A program made the position numbers and the translations under genes. Source: Oceanospirillum sp048265165 (GTDB taxonomy: Bacteria; Pseudomonadota; Gammaproteobacteria; Pseudomonadales; Halomonadaceae). From it: a stretch of 64,000 nt of DNA. Under the pieces are notes generated by a model. It was not told the DNA's origin. It was given only the letters and a program-made list of their open reading frames with translations, and ran no database searches. Where the stretch lies: positions 186,001-250,000 of the forward strand of contig NZ_JBLXCD010000001.1 in NCBI RefSeq assembly GCF_048265165.1, written 5' to 3'. Below are positions 25,739 to 34,389 of this stretch, piece by piece; position 1 is the stretch's first letter, and each line of letters opens with the position of its first letter.

Positions 25739-27793
25739 ATGCAACAGCAAGCACAGGGTTGGTTATCCACCTGTTTCGAGCAAGCCCATAGGCGGAATTT
25801 TATTCCCCGCCTGATCCGTTTTGGACGTGTAAAGCTTTTAGGTACGACAGCAGCGATTATTCTTGTGGCCAACCCGGCTTCGGCATCTGTACAAAGTCAT
25901 CAATTGGCGGAACAGCGGCAGCTGTTTGAGCAGCTTTATGATCAGGTCGGCAAAGGGCGATTATCCCAGGCTCGTAAGAATCTCGGTGCACTGGATGATT
26001 ATCCGCTAAAGCCTTATCTGGAAGCACGGATGATCTCCCGGCAGCTGGAATCACTAAGCGCCCGTGAGGTGAACCGCTTTGTTGAGCAAAATATGCATCT
26101 GCCGGTAACTGAAACGTTACAGCAAAAGTGGTTGAATACACTGGCAGCGCGTAATGACTGGGCCGGGTACCGCCAGTCTTATCAGTTATTCCCGCCGAGG
26201 GGAAGTCACTACAAATGCCTGATGCTCAAGGCTGAGATGAAGCAAGGTTCCATTGCCAAGCATCTTGATAAGGTGACTGAGCTTTGGATTCGGGGCAGAT
26301 CACAGCCTAAAAGCTGTGACCCTGTTTTTGCTTATTGGCAGAAGCATGGCGGATTGACATCATCAGTTGCTGAAACCCGTTTCTGGAATGCGGTTAAGGA
26401 GCGTAATTTTTCCCTTGCCCGCTATGCTGAGAGAAAAATCAGTCAATCTGCAGGCAGAAAAAACACGGCTCTTTTATGGCAGGTGCGCAGTCATCCGGAA
26501 CGCTGGCTGACACGGAAGTCATTCTCTTCTTCTGATCAGGCTCATCCTATTATTGTGGATTACGCGATACGACGACTGGCTCAGAAAGATATGCGCCTGG
26601 CGGCACGCCGCTGGCTTTCTCTGAGGGATCATCTGAACTTCTCTGAAGAGCAGAGGGCAAAGCTGAACCATTATCTGGGGATTCGTTTGGCTTTGCGTTT
26701 CTATGATGATGCGCCTGAGTTAGTCGCTAAGATCGATCCTGACTTTCAGGATACAGAGATCACCGAATGGCGTATTCGTCTGGCATTGAGTCAACAGGAC
26801 TGGCCGCAGGTTCGGCTGCTAATTGATAACTTATCGGAAGAGCCGCAGCAGTCCAGTCGCTGGCAGTACTGGCAAGCTGTGGCAGAGCAGAATATAACCG
26901 GTCAGCCCCAGAATGAACGTTTTTCCAGAATCGCCGTGGATCGCAGCTATTATGGCTTTCTGGCTTCGGAGCAGCTGGGCCAACCTTTCACTTTGAATTA
27001 TGAACCGGCATCTTTTCCCGCCAGTTTGCAGCAAAATCTTCTGCTACTGCCTTCAGTCCGGCGCATGTATGAGCTTATTCAGCTGGAGCACTTTAGTTAT
27101 GCTCGTCAGGAGTGGAACTTACTGTTTTCAACCTTAAATGCAGAGCAGAAGTATGCACTTTCCCATTTGGCGGGTAGTTGGGAGTGGCACTCGCAAGCCA
27201 TAGCCGGTGCTGCCCAGGTACGTAAATGGAATGATCTGCAGCTGCGTTTCCCCCTGGAATACGCTGAGCTGTATCAGCAATCGACCCGTCAGCAGAATAT
27301 CCCTCTGAACTGGGCTCTGTCTATTACCCGTCAAGAAAGCGCCTTTAATCCTCTGGCCCGCTCTGGTGTCGGTGCTATAGGGCTGATGCAACTGATGCCT
27401 AAAACGGCGAGGCAGACGGCTAAAAAAATCCGTCAGAACCTGCCAGCGATTAAAGAGCTTTATAACCCGGCAACCAATATTGCATTAGGAACAGCCTACT
27501 TAGCGCAAATGTTGGATCGCTTTGATGGTAGCCGGATTTATGCGACTGCAGCGTATAATGCAGGCCCGTACCGGGTTAAGGGATGGTTAAAGAAACGGGG
27601 GCACTTGCCGCTGGATATCTGGGTAGAGGTTATACCCTATAAAGAAACCCGAACCTATGTTCAGCGTGTACTGGAGTATGGTGTGGTGTATGACATGATG
27701 GCGAACCGGCCAACTCGCCTGCTGGATGATAATGAACGCCAGCTATTAGCACTGAACTTAGTAAATGATGAGGCTTCCGTGGTGGCTGACTAG
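25739..27793 (+). CDS. slt: Soluble lytic murein transglycosylase (Slt70-like)
   Basis: Cleaves peptidoglycan between MurNAc and GlcNAc in the periplasm. Architecture: signal peptide (hydrophobic LLGTTAAIILVANPASA, cut near residue 50), a long helical superhelical region, then the C-terminal GEWL domain with catalytic Glu533 in ITRQESAFNP and the motifs GLMQLMPKTA and AAYNAGPYRV. The ATG at 25739 is six bases after AAGGAG and is clearly better than the ATG at 25658, which would add 27 charged residues. The product is 684 aa. A single gene with a strong terminator about 100 bases downstream. Confidence 0.93.
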   Translation: MQQQAQGWLSTCFEQAHRRNFIPRLIRFGRVKLLGTTAAIILVANPASASVQSHQLAEQRQLFEQLYDQVGKGRLSQARKNLGALDDYPLKPYLEARMISRQLESLSAREVNRFVEQNMHLPVTETLQQKWLNTLAARNDWAGYRQSYQLFPPRGSHYKCLMLKAEMKQGSIAKHLDKVTELWIRGRSQPKSCDPVFAYWQKHGGLTSSVAETRFWNAVKERNFSLARYAERKISQSAGRKNTALLWQVRSHPERWLTRKSFSSSDQAHPIIVDYAIRRLAQKDMRLAARRWLSLRDHLNFSEEQRAKLNHYLGIRLALRFYDDAPELVAKIDPDFQDTEITEWRIRLALSQQDWPQVRLLIDNLSEEPQQSSRWQYWQAVAEQNITGQPQNERFSRIAVDRSYYGFLASEQLGQPFTLNYEPASFPASLQQNLLLLPSVRRMYELIQLEHFSYARQEWNLLFSTLNAEQKYALSHLAGSWEWHSQAIAGAAQVRKWNDLQLRFPLEYAELYQQSTRQQNIPLNWALSITRQESAFNPLARSGVGAIGLMQLMPKTARQTAKKIRQNLPAIKELYNPATNIALGTAYLAQMLDRFDGSRIYATAAYNAGPYRVKGWLKKRGHLPLDIWVEVIPYKETRTYVQRVLEYGVVYDMMANRPTRLLDDNERQLLALNLVNDEASVVAD

Positions 27794-27896
27794 TTGTTGC
27801 TTTAGCGAGGCGGTTTAGAGGTACGTTAGAAGAACCCCTGTGCTACCTCAGGTCATGCTAGGGAAGGTTCGCAAAAATAAATTTTGGAAGAAAGGA

Positions 27897-27928
27897 TGGC
27901 CCTGTGATGTTTACAGGGCCATTTTTTT
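27897..27928 (+). terminator. Rho-independent terminator after slt
   Basis: TGGCCCTGT (27897-27905) pairs with ACAGGGCCA (27913-27921) across a seven-base loop, followed by seven T. Confidence 0.88.
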
Positions 27929-27964
27929 GGAAACTACTAATTTTTCAGGGTGTTACGGCACTTT

Positions 27965-28306
27965 CTAGAGCGTTATGACACTAGGGCAGTACATCTGATG
28001 CAGAGTTCGAATAACTGTACTCGCACGATCACCGTTAAGGGAATAGTAGATGGTTTGAGATTCACGACGGGTTTTGACCAGATCGTCGCGGCGGAGAACT
28101 GCCAGATGCTGTGAAAGTGCAGACTGACTCAGGTCTAATGATTCATTAAGCTCACTGACGGATAACTCTTTGCCATCCAGGTAGCACAAAATCATGAGAC
28201 GGTTTTCGTTGGCCAGTGCTTTTAACAGTGCGGTAGCTTCCTTGGCATTATCACGCATTGCCACTAGATCAACGTTTTCTTGGACTGATTCCTCGAAAAT
28301 TGCCAT
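27965..28306 (-). CDS. ArsR-family regulator of the persulfide-sensing type (BigR/SqrR-like)
   Basis: A 113-residue winged-helix dimer. The core LLKALANENRLMILCYL ... LSQSALSQHLAVLRRDDLV ... SQTIYYSL matches the BigR/YgaV/SqrR subgroup. Cys41 and Cys107 are both present; these are the residue numbers of the persulfide-forming pair in Rhodobacter SqrR. The CxC metal motif of true ArsR/SmtB sensors is missing (ELSVSELNE in that place), so arsenic or zinc sensing is unlikely. BigR-type targets such as sulfide oxidation genes are not adjacent; a rhodanese lies 5.6 kb away. An inverted repeat upstream is a candidate self-operator. Confidence 0.85.
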   Translation of the reverse strand: MAIFEESVQENVDLVAMRDNAKEATALLKALANENRLMILCYLDGKELSVSELNESLDLSQSALSQHLAVLRRDDLVKTRRESQTIYYSLNGDRASTVIRTLHQMYCPSVITL

Positions 28307-28342
28307 CGTTTATAACTCGCTAGAACTAATTTAGTTGTAATT

Positions 28343-28356
28343 AATATTAGTATATT
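28343..28356. promoter_or_regulatory. Candidate operator of the ArsR/BigR-like gene
   Basis: AATAT-TAGT-ATATT is a perfect 5+5 inverted repeat, 37 bases before the regulator start on the minus strand. BigR-family proteins bind AT-rich dyads of this kind, so autoregulation is likely. Confidence 0.5.
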
Positions 28357-28454
28357 TTACGGAGGTCAACAAAAAAACAGTTTCATTACCGTAATAAGAA
28401 TGATTATAAAGGGAGTTACTTCAGCATGAAAGCAAACTGGTAATTATATATTCG

Positions 28455-28684
28455 ATTGTCAACACTCTGTGGTTTCGTCTTTAGTATTAGGGATGGCTTA
28501 TGATTGTTTTGTCGACAGTCAACAAATATCAGGCGCAATGCCTTTAGCCAGAGCGCTATGTTTTATAGGGAGTTCAGAGGGATGCACCTTTTGTCTTAGT
28601 TTCAAGAGGGACTTTATCCATTAAAGTTGTCGACGATTTAAAGGAGTTTTGTCGACAATTGCCAAATCCCTCAAGTGTCGATGA
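28455..28684. promoter_or_regulatory. Cluster of GTCGAC-centred operator-like sites upstream of prpE
   Basis: Within the 426-base gap between the ArsR-like gene and prpE lie TTGTCGACA (28509-28517), TTGTCGAC (28627-28634) and the perfect palindrome TTGTCGACAA (28649-28658), plus degenerate copies ATTGTCAACA (28455-28464) and TGTCGATGA (28676-28684). The last perfect copy is 75 bases before the prpE start. TTGTC-N-ACAA-like dyads are typical of GntR/FCD regulators; no such regulator is encoded in this window. No small gene is seen in the gap. Confidence 0.6.
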
Positions 28685-28732
28685 CTAAACTCATACAACT
28701 CACCTATAACAACTAAAAAGAGGTCTTGCCAC

Positions 28733-30637
28733 ATGACCTATCAGGCACAATACGAAAAATCGATACAACAACCTGAACTGTTCTGGGCGGAAAAAGCCGC
28801 TGATATCCCTTGGTACACCAAGCCTAGCCAAATTCTTGGTAAAGATGAGTTCGGCACGGACCGCTGGTTCGTTGATGGTGAACTCAATACTTGCTATGCC
28901 GCCGTTGACTACCATGTTGAGAATGGTCGTGGTGATCAGATTGCAGTTTATTATGATTCACCTGTGACCGGTGTTAAAAAGTCGATCACCTATAAAGAGC
29001 TGCAGACAGAGATTGCAACGTTTGCGGGTGGCCTGGCAGCCAAAGGCGTTGGTAAGGGTGATCGGGTGATTGTTTACATGCCGATGGTTACGGAAGCATT
29101 GGTCGCAATGCTGGCTTGTGCTCGCTTGGGTGCTGTCCATTCTGTTGTATTTGGTGGCTTTGCACCTCACGAACTGGCCGTTCGCATTGATGACGCTAAG
29201 CCCAAAGCGATTATCTCAGCCTCATGCGGTATCGAGATCCAGAAAGTTATCCCTTATAAAGCGATGCTGGATAAGGCCATAGAACTGGCTGAGCATAAAC
29301 CTGATTTCTGTGTCTTGCTGCAGCGTCCGCAGGAGAAAGCAGAGCTGATTGAGGGGCGAGATTACGACTGGCAGTCTCTGGTTGCCGGTGCTGAGCCCGT
29401 GGACTGTGTTTCGGTGAAGGCCACGGATCCTCTCTATATTCTGTACACATCCGGCACAACGGGTAAGCCAAAAGGGGTTGTTCGTGATAATGGTGGTCAT
29501 GCTGTTGCGCTGAAATACAGTATGAAAGCGATTTACGATATGAACCCAGGTGAAGTCTTTATGGCTGCGTCCGATGTGGGCTGGGTTGTGGGTCACTCCT
29601 ACATTGTTTACGCGCCGTTACTGGCAGGCTGCACCACGGTTGTTTATGAGGGTAAACCGGTTCGTACGCCTGATTGCGGTGCTTTCTGGCGGCTGATTGA
29701 AGAGTATAAAATTAAGGCATTTTTCACAGCCCCAACAGCTTTCCGTGCTGTTAAGAAAGAAGACCCGGATGGGTTGCTGCTGAAAAACTACGATATCTCA
29801 TCGATGAAAAATCTTTTCCTGGCCGGAGAGCGTCTCGATCCGCCTACGTTCCACTGGTTGCAGGAGTTGGTTGGTGTGCCTGTGGTTGATCATTGGTGGC
29901 AGACAGAAACCGGTTGGGCTATCGCCTCTAATCAAATGGGTATTGAGCCCCGCCAGGCTAAAGCCGGATCGGCCACTGTGCCTACCCCAGGTTTCGATGT
30001 TCAGATTCTGGACAACAAAGGCAATCAGATGCCGGCAGGAGAGCAGGGTAGTGTCTGTATTAAACTGCCAATGCCGCCGGGTTGCTTAGCAACGGTTTAT
30101 GGAGATCCTCAGCGCTTCCAGAGTTCATACCTGAGCACTTTTGATGGCTATTATCTGACCGGTGATGGCGGTTATATTGATGAAGACGGCTATGTCTTTA
30201 TTATGGGGCGCACGGATGATGTAATTAATGTTGCAGGCCACCGCCTCTCCACAGGGGAGATGGAAGAAATTATTGCTTCCCATGATGGTGTCGCTGAATG
30301 TACTGTCATCGGCATCAATGATGAGCTTAAAGGCCAGTTACCAGTCGGCCTGGTGATCACTAAAGATGGTTATGAAGGTGATGATGCTACTCTGGAAGCA
30401 GAGCTGGCGGCTCTGGTGCGCAAGGAGATTGGTGCTATTGCCTGCTACAAGCAGACTATCGTTGTTGACCGCTTGCCTAAGACACGTTCCGGTAAAATTC
30501 TGCGGGGTATTTTGCGCTCGATTGCAGATGGTAAGAGCTATCAGGTGCCTTCAACGATAGATGATCCGGCAAGTCTGCCGGAGATTGAATCTGTTATGGC
30601 AGATCACAATATTGGCGTTGCCGGGAAAGCTGTCTGA
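28733..30637 (+). CDS. prpE: Propionyl-CoA synthetase-type acyl-CoA ligase
   Basis: Activates propionate (or a related short acid) with ATP and CoA. The 634 residues match the PrpE branch of AMP-forming acyl-CoA synthetases: P-loop LYTSGTTGKPKGVVRDNGGHAVAL (PrpE-type RDxGG), VGWVVGHSYIVYAPLL, the WWQTETGW motif, and the C-terminal PKTRSGKILRG. The last holds the conserved Lys (about residue 588) that in Salmonella PrpE (Lys592) is acetylated and inactivated by Pat; a Pat-type enzyme and a deacetylase-family gene are encoded at 43-47 kb. Ribosome site AGAGG. Upstream lies a cluster of GTCGAC sites. No prpBCD is adjacent. An acetyl-CoA synthetase role cannot be excluded. Confidence 0.85.
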   Translation: MTYQAQYEKSIQQPELFWAEKAADIPWYTKPSQILGKDEFGTDRWFVDGELNTCYAAVDYHVENGRGDQIAVYYDSPVTGVKKSITYKELQTEIATFAGGLAAKGVGKGDRVIVYMPMVTEALVAMLACARLGAVHSVVFGGFAPHELAVRIDDAKPKAIISASCGIEIQKVIPYKAMLDKAIELAEHKPDFCVLLQRPQEKAELIEGRDYDWQSLVAGAEPVDCVSVKATDPLYILYTSGTTGKPKGVVRDNGGHAVALKYSMKAIYDMNPGEVFMAASDVGWVVGHSYIVYAPLLAGCTTVVYEGKPVRTPDCGAFWRLIEEYKIKAFFTAPTAFRAVKKEDPDGLLLKNYDISSMKNLFLAGERLDPPTFHWLQELVGVPVVDHWWQTETGWAIASNQMGIEPRQAKAGSATVPTPGFDVQILDNKGNQMPAGEQGSVCIKLPMPPGCLATVYGDPQRFQSSYLSTFDGYYLTGDGGYIDEDGYVFIMGRTDDVINVAGHRLSTGEMEEIIASHDGVAECTVIGINDELKGQLPVGLVITKDGYEGDDATLEAELAALVRKEIGAIACYKQTIVVDRLPKTRSGKILRGILRSIADGKSYQVPSTIDDPASLPEIESVMADHNIGVAGKAV

Positions 30638-30667
30638 CTCTGCTAAGCCTGTGTTGATGTCTAATCA

Positions 30668-30696
30668 GAAAAGCCGATCTTAGTGATCGGCTTTTC
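30668..30696 (+). terminator. Rho-independent terminator after prpE
   Basis: GAAAAGCCGATC (30668-30679) pairs with GATCGGCTTTTC (30685-30696) over a five-base loop; the T run forms part of the 3' arm. Confidence 0.8.
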
Positions 30697-30763
30697 TGTT
30701 TCTGGAGGCAGGGGAGTGCTGTGATACACTTGCTACAAATCCAAACAATTAGGGATAGTTAAT

Positions 30764-32125
30764 ATGAGTGAGTTTGATTTCGATCTTTTTGTGATCGGTG
30801 CCGGTTCTGGTGGTGTACGTGCAGCGCGAACCGCAGCCGCTTTGGGCAAGAAGGTAGCGGTAGCAGAAGGCCGTTTTCTGGGTGGCACCTGCGTCAACAT
30901 CGGTTGTGTGCCTAAAAAGCTGTTTTCCTATGGTTCTCATTTTCATGAAGAGTTTGCTCAGGCTGCAGGTTTTGGCTGGAGTGTGAGTCATTCAGATTTT
31001 GACTGGCCAACATTGCGTGATAACAAAACAAAAGAGATTGAGCGCCTCAATGGTGTTTATCATAACCTGCTGGTAAATTCCGGTGTTCGCCTGATTGAAG
31101 GTTACGCCCGTTTTGAAAGTGCCCATGAGGTTAGTGTTAACGGTACAACGTATTCAGCAGAAAAGATCTTAATCGCCACTGGCAGCGAGCCGTTTATGCC
31201 TGAGTTCCCCGGCAATGAATATGCGGTTAGTTCTGATGCCGTTTTCTATCTGGACGAGTTCCCTAAACGGGCACTGGTACTGGGTGGTGGTTATATTGCT
31301 GTTGAGTTTGCAGGAATTTTCCACGGACTTGGTGCAGAAAGCCATCTGGTCTACCGGGGAGACCAGCCCCTGAAAGGTTTTGATGAAGAGGTTCGTCAGT
31401 TTGCATCGGAAGAGATGCAGAAGAAGGGGGTTCAGTTCCACCTAAATGCCAATATTGCGTCTGTTGAGAAGCGGGCATCTGGCTTATTGGTTACCCTGAC
31501 CGACGGTGAGACGCTTGAGGTCGATCTTGTACTCTGCGCTACGGGTCGGGTGCCTAAAACAGAAGGCCTGAATCTGGATGCAGCCGGTATTAAACAAGGT
31601 AAAGGTGGCAAGGTTTTAGTGAATGATGAATTTCAGACTTCGGCACCTTCTGTCTTTGCATTAGGTGATGTTATCAACCGCATGCAGTTGACGCCTGTGG
31701 CTTTGGCGGAAGCGATGGTTTTTGTCAATAATCAGTTCCAGCCGGAACTCCCGGCAAAGCAGATGGATTACACCAATATCCCGACGGCGGTGTTCTGTCA
31801 CCCGAATATTGCTACGGTAGGTATGTCGGAAGAGGAAGCACGAGAAGTGTTTGACACGATTGAGGTCTACAGCGCAGGTTTCCGCCCTATGAAACATACC
31901 TTGTCCGGCTCAGATGAACGCCATCTGATGAAGCTGGTCGTGGATGCAGATTCCCGCAAAGTCGTTGGGGCCCATATGGTAGGTACAGATGCCGGTGAGG
32001 TGATGCAGGGTATTGCAGTGGCGATCAAAGCCGGTGCAACTAAAGAGATATTTGACAGTACCGTAGGGATTCACCCAACAGGTGCTGAAGAGTTTGTAAC
32101 CATGCGGAGCGTTAGTCGAAACTAG
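30764..32125 (+). CDS. gorA: Glutathione-disulfide reductase
   Basis: Reduces oxidised glutathione with NADPH and FAD in the cytoplasm. The N-terminal FAD fingerprint is VIGAGSGGVRAARTAA and the redox disulfide is Cys43-Cys48 in GGTCVNIGCVPKK. The NADPH-binding GGGYIAVEFAGIF and the C-terminal dimer motif GIHPTGAEEFVTM with the catalytic His complete the family set. The 453-residue length is standard. The start follows AGGGATAGTTAAT. It is a single gene between two terminators. Confidence 0.95.
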   Translation: MSEFDFDLFVIGAGSGGVRAARTAAALGKKVAVAEGRFLGGTCVNIGCVPKKLFSYGSHFHEEFAQAAGFGWSVSHSDFDWPTLRDNKTKEIERLNGVYHNLLVNSGVRLIEGYARFESAHEVSVNGTTYSAEKILIATGSEPFMPEFPGNEYAVSSDAVFYLDEFPKRALVLGGGYIAVEFAGIFHGLGAESHLVYRGDQPLKGFDEEVRQFASEEMQKKGVQFHLNANIASVEKRASGLLVTLTDGETLEVDLVLCATGRVPKTEGLNLDAAGIKQGKGGKVLVNDEFQTSAPSVFALGDVINRMQLTPVALAEAMVFVNNQFQPELPAKQMDYTNIPTAVFCHPNIATVGMSEEEAREVFDTIEVYSAGFRPMKHTLSGSDERHLMKLVVDADSRKVVGAHMVGTDAGEVMQGIAVAIKAGATKEIFDSTVGIHPTGAEEFVTMRSVSRN

Positions 32126-32155
32126 TCCCGGCATTGTCTCGGGCCACCCTGACGA

Positions 32156-32200
32156 AAAAGGCTCCCACTGCTATGTATTATAAAGCAGAGGGAGCCTTTT
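32156..32200 (+). terminator. Rho-independent terminator after gorA
   Basis: AAAAGGCTCCC on the left pairs with GGGAGCCTTTT on the right, with an inner CTGCT/AGCAG helix. It can also serve the opposing SCP2 gene, which ends at 32247. Confidence 0.85.
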
Positions 32201-32246
32201 CAGATTAGCACCTGTGTAGGGTTAACCCGTATGCTGGATTCAGCGA

Positions 32247-32561
32247 TCAGATCGCGAACAGCGAGTTGAGCTTTGTTGCCAACATCATATTACCCTGAGC
32301 CTTAATTTTGCCGGTCATGAAAGCGGTCATACCGTTTACACTGCCACTGAGAACACCCTTCAGTGTCTCTTGGTCCATGATCAGGGTTACTGATGGGTCA
32401 TCGTGTTCGCCGGTGCCAACATTGCACTCACCATCTTTTATTTCGATGAAATACTCACCACCATCTTTAATATCAAACTGAAATACTTCATCCATACCCT
32501 GAGCAGCTTCAGGTTTAAAGCCTTGTTTCAGATTCTCGATCACTTTGCCAACATCAGTCAT
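32247..32561 (-). CDS. SCP2 sterol-carrier-domain protein
   Basis: A 104-residue single-domain protein of the SCP2 sterol-transfer superfamily. The characteristic run VTLIMDQETLKGVLSGSVNGMTAFMTGKIKAQGNMMLATKL covers the lipid-binding tunnel and its last helices. Bacterial members bind fatty acyl or other lipids, and no precise role is established. An AAGG site precedes the ATG. It is a single gene, convergent with gorA. Confidence 0.9.
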   Translation of the reverse strand: MTDVGKVIENLKQGFKPEAAQGMDEVFQFDIKDGGEYFIEIKDGECNVGTGEHDDPSVTLIMDQETLKGVLSGSVNGMTAFMTGKIKAQGNMMLATKLNSLFAI

Positions 32562-32740
32562 AGCGCTTACCTTATATGATTTCTTATCGTTTTGGTCGGC
32601 CTGCGACCATCTGTAAGAAGAGCATATTTCAAACGTGTGTTTGAATCAACCCTGTTAACTGGAATATTGGCAGGAAAGAATACACAGTCAGAAACGCATC
32701 CTGTATGCTTGCCGGCGTATTAAAAGAGATGGGGTAATCC

Positions 32741-33805
32741 GTGTACGAATTTTTTTCCGAGTATGGTTTGTTCTTCGCTAAGACAGTGACATTAGCGATT
32801 ATTTTTATCGGTTCTATTCTCCTTGTGGTTGTTGCCGCTGCTCAGGGTAAGCGGAAGCCGGGGGAGGGTGAATTTGAGATTGAGCACCTGAACGAGAAGC
32901 TTTCTGAAACAACAAAAGCTGTTAAAGAAGCTGTTTATGATAAACACGCTTTTGAACACGAGCTGAAAGCTGAAAAAAAGGCGGAGAAAGCAAGAAAGAA
33001 AGCGGCTAAGACCAAGAAAGATGAGCCGGAATCTGAAGATGCCCGCAAGCGGGTTTTTGTTCTGGATTTTGACGGTGATATCCGGGCTTCTGACGTGGAC
33101 TCATTACGGGAAACGATCAGTGCCGTACTGACCATTGCCAGACCTGATGTTGATGAGGTTGTTGTCAAGCTGGAAAGCGGCGGTGGTATGGTTCACAGCT
33201 ATGGGTTTGCAGCTTCACAGCTAAAGCGCATTACCAATAAGAATATTGATCTGACGGTTTGTGTTGATGCCGTAGCGGCCAGCGGTGGCTATATGATGGC
33301 CTGCACAGCGAAAAAGATTCTGGCGGCACCGTTTTCCATTATCGGATCTATTGGGGTTGTTGCGCAAATTCCTAATTTTAATAAATTGCTGAAAAAGCAT
33401 GATATTGATTATGAAGTACTGACGGCCGGTGAATATAAGCGCACCATGACGGTATTTGGTGAAAATACTGAAGAAGGTCGGCAGAAGTTTGTTCAGGACC
33501 TTGAAGAGACTCACGTATTGTTCAAGGACTTTATCCATGATCAGCGCCCTGGCCTGGATCTTAGTAAAGTTGCGAATGGTGATGTTTGGTATGGTAAGCA
33601 GGCTCTGGAATTGGGGCTGATTGATGGTCTGAAAACCAGCGATGAGTATCTGCTGGAAAGTTGTGACGATGCCGATGTTTATGAGGTAAGTTACGAAATT
33701 AAAACCGGACTGGTAGATCGTTTGGGTGAGATGGTCTCTCTTAGTCTGAGTAAAACCGCAGATCGTTTTCTGACCCGTGCGCGTAAGACAGAGATCGAAC
33801 GTTAA
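32741..33805 (+). CDS. sohB: Protease SohB (S49 signal-peptide-peptidase family)
   Basis: A membrane-anchored serine protease thought to degrade cleaved signal peptides or misfolded periplasmic proteins. The N-terminal helix FFAKTVTLAIIFIGSILLVVVAAA spans the membrane. A Lys/Glu-rich coiled-coil stretch follows (residues 48-100). The catalytic Ser181 is in VAASGGYMMA and the general base Lys233 in AGEYKRTMTVFG. Length 354 matches E. coli SohB (349). The start is GTG with a weak GGGG site. It ends before a strong hairpin. Confidence 0.93.
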   Translation: MYEFFSEYGLFFAKTVTLAIIFIGSILLVVVAAAQGKRKPGEGEFEIEHLNEKLSETTKAVKEAVYDKHAFEHELKAEKKAEKARKKAAKTKKDEPESEDARKRVFVLDFDGDIRASDVDSLRETISAVLTIARPDVDEVVVKLESGGGMVHSYGFAASQLKRITNKNIDLTVCVDAVAASGGYMMACTAKKILAAPFSIIGSIGVVAQIPNFNKLLKKHDIDYEVLTAGEYKRTMTVFGENTEEGRQKFVQDLEETHVLFKDFIHDQRPGLDLSKVANGDVWYGKQALELGLIDGLKTSDEYLLESCDDADVYEVSYEIKTGLVDRLGEMVSLSLSKTADRFLTRARKTEIER

Positions 33806-33837
33806 TCCAAACCAGAGTTAGTGGGCTATCATCGCAG

Positions 33838-33869
33838 CGGCGGTAAAGCATAGCTTACCGCCGTTTTTT
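33838..33869. terminator. Rho-independent terminator after sohB
   Basis: CGGCGGTAA (33838-33846) pairs with TTACCGCCG (33855-33863) over an eight-base loop, then six T. It also lies just beyond the stop of the opposing rhodanese gene. Confidence 0.88.
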
Positions 33870-33884
33870 GTTTTATAAGTCTGT

Positions 33885-34268
33885 CTATTCGTTCCATTCT
33901 GCCGGGTCTTTGGTTTGTTCAAAGCCTGCTTCAGACCAGGCAGCAAAGCCTCCAAGCATATTAGTCACCCGAGTAAAACCCATATCCTGCAGGGTTTTGG
34001 TTGCTAGTGCACCCCGGCCTCCTGCCTGACAATAAACAAGGATCTCCTGATCTTTATCCTGTAGTTTAGGATGGGCATCAACCCTGAACTCCAGAACCCC
34101 ACGGGGTACATCGACAGCTGAGGGCAGGTGAGCTTGCATAAACTCCTGTGGTTCGCGCACATCCAAGGCTAGCGCACCCTGCTGCAGTTTTTCAGAAGCC
34201 TCCTGAATGGAGCATTCGTTAATCTCCGCTTTGGCAGCTGTTACAAAATCCTGTGTGGTTAATGCCAT
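33885..34268 (-). CDS. Single-domain rhodanese sulfurtransferase
   Basis: A 127-residue rhodanese with the active Cys80 in the loop VYCQAGGR, a six-residue CxxxxR type that carries a persulfide. The family's opening LDVREPQEFMQAHLPSAVDVPRG and the ending MLGGFAAWSEAGF are intact. It could receive or donate sulfane sulfur; acceptors are unknown. It ends 16 bases before the sohB terminator, follows the ParB gene on the same strand, and lies within 6 kb of the persulfide-type ArsR regulator. Confidence 0.92.
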   Translation of the reverse strand: MALTTQDFVTAAKAEINECSIQEASEKLQQGALALDVREPQEFMQAHLPSAVDVPRGVLEFRVDAHPKLQDKDQEILVYCQAGGRGALATKTLQDMGFTRVTNMLGGFAAWSEAGFEQTKDPAEWNE

Positions 34269-34389
34269 GATGACCTCTTGTATTTACGGGTGACAAAACG
34301 TTGCGTCTCAGGCTTTAGCAAAAGCTGAGGTTAAAATTGCCTGCTTAGTATGCCTTTTGTTGTTAAGTTTTGTCTAATTTAATGGATTG

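Noticed and set aside
28390..28408. Fur-box-like sequence between the ArsR-like gene and prpE
   Set aside because: Only 13 of 19 positions fit the Fur consensus by hand count, in an AT-rich stretch, and no iron-linked gene follows.
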